Below, in pieces: positions 63,475 to 64,000 of a DNA stretch of 64,000 nucleotides. The stretch is from Prevotella jejuni (GTDB taxonomy: Bacteria > Bacteroidota > Bacteroidia > Bacteroidales > Bacteroidaceae): contig NZ_FZNZ01000010.1 of NCBI RefSeq assembly GCF_900187995.1, positions 48,741 to 112,740 on the forward strand. Direction: 5' to 3'. The notes beneath the pieces were generated by a model that was given only the letters and a program-made list of their open reading frames with translations, had not been told where the DNA came from and did no database searches. The translations under genes and the position numbers were made by a program. Numbering within the stretch: the stretch's first letter is position 1; every line of letters starts with the position of its first letter.

Positions 63475-63660
63475 GTGTACCATTACTTTTTATATTGTAA
63501 TTTGTAGGTGGAAAGTTGTTTTACTCTTAGATAGAAATGAATGATGTTTATTTTTTGCTTTAGGATGTAAATGTAGGAAGATAATTTCAGATACACAACA
63601 GAGAGACATAAAATATAATGGCTTTAACATTTTGTAATCAATCTCTCTCTCTGCCTAATA
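63475..63660. other. Short spacer between the array and the insertion sequence
   Basis: AT-rich; no gene or clear signal seen. Confidence 0.4.
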
Positions 63661-64000
63661 ACCTGAACTCGGGTTAAGTATCATACCACTCTTCCGTTTG
63701 GTTTAGTACAACGCCTCTTTAGGCTCAATCTTTTGATTGGACCTAAAGATAATAATGAAACAGATTACTTTAGAATAATGTAAGCTGCCCTGAATGTTGC
63801 TCTATAGCAAAGTCTATATTTACTGCTGGCTTCTTCTCAAAGAAGCTGTAAGCTGCAATAGCAGAGAGAACATTCATTGCGAAATTTAATATGCTTCTAT
63901 GCCTCGAATGCACTAATTGAGCTACATTCTTTAGCTCATCATTGATAGTCTCTATTACAGATCTTTTCCTTAAAAGAATTCTATCATAAAGTGGCATTAG
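63661..64000 (-). mobile_element. IS982-type insertion sequence, partial at the window edge
   Basis: Contains the 3' end of an IS982-like transposase and about 105 bases of downstream sequence. ACCTGAACTCGGGTTAAG at 63661 is a candidate terminal repeat, chosen because it starts where lipoprotein-array sequence has ended and has partial dyad symmetry. The other end is outside the window, so the boundary is unproven. Confidence 0.55.
63770..64000 (-). CDS. IS982-family transposase, C-terminal part
   Basis: The frame is open across the right edge. The last 76 residues read LMPLYDRILLRKRSVIETIN, then DELKNVAQLVHSRHRSILNFAMNVLSAIAAYSFFEKKPAVN. This is the conserved end of IS982 DDE transposases, in which the catalytic Glu is in RxxIExxNDxLKN. 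The protein ends HSGQLTLF. It borders the toxin array and may have contributed to its rearrangement. Confidence 0.88.
   Translation of the reverse strand, partial: LMPLYDRILLRKRSVIETINDELKNVAQLVHSRHRSILNFAMNVLSAIAAYSFFEKKPAVNIDFAIEQHSGQLTLF

Overview
The window comes from a member of the Bacteroidota and most resembles an oral Prevotella. The signs are Bacteroidota-type promoters (TTTG, about 20 bases, TAnnTTTG), BspA-like leucine-rich-repeat proteins with C-termini resembling type IX secretion signals, a complete Na+-NQR operon, a Nudix-type sugar regulator beside a galactose operon, AT-rich intergenic DNA and many SPase II lipoproteins. This is inferred from content; no 16S gene or tRNA was recognised.

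Layout. 1-6.6 kb (minus): the end of a polysaccharide locus with an initiating sugar transferase, SLBB export protein, Wzz-like chain regulator, AAC(3)-fold acetyltransferase, Wzx-like flippase and the first 16 codons of another gene. 6.7-10.9 kb (plus): DNA polymerase IV, two zinc-ribbon membrane proteins and pyruvate kinase. 11-19.5 kb (minus): transketolase and RpiB (pentose phosphate), then galM, a sugar/H+ symporter gene, galK and a Nudix-fold regulator. 19.5-21.8 kb: gene-poor DNA with periodic repeats, decayed gene ends and a candidate small RNA. 21.8-30.6 kb: an exported protein, a lipoprotein and three BspA-like genes. 30.6-35.7 kb (minus): folC, grpE-dnaJ and an ABC-F ATPase. 36.8-38.5 kb (plus): an AbiE-type toxin-antitoxin pair. 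38.5-39.9 kb: repeats. 39.9-47.9 kb (minus): a DUF389 protein, ribosomal protein S1 and TamB. 48-54.3 kb (plus): nqrABCDEF and its terminator.

54.3-63.5 kb (minus) is the most unusual part. Small PAAR-like (DUF4280-type) proteins, most of them broken, alternate with eight lipoproteins that look like immunity proteins and with displaced C-terminal toxin tails, one carrying a metzincin zinc-protease motif. It reads as an orphan-module array of a polymorphic toxin system, edited by recombination. An IS982-type transposase runs off the right end.

A second theme is intergenic DNA with a strict 22-bp period (11 bp in one case). At least five arrays with different sequences are spread over the window; the longest, 11010-11694, has about 31 units and a 110-bp (5 x 22) higher-order period. 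They are non-coding and not CRISPR-like, and I know of no described role.
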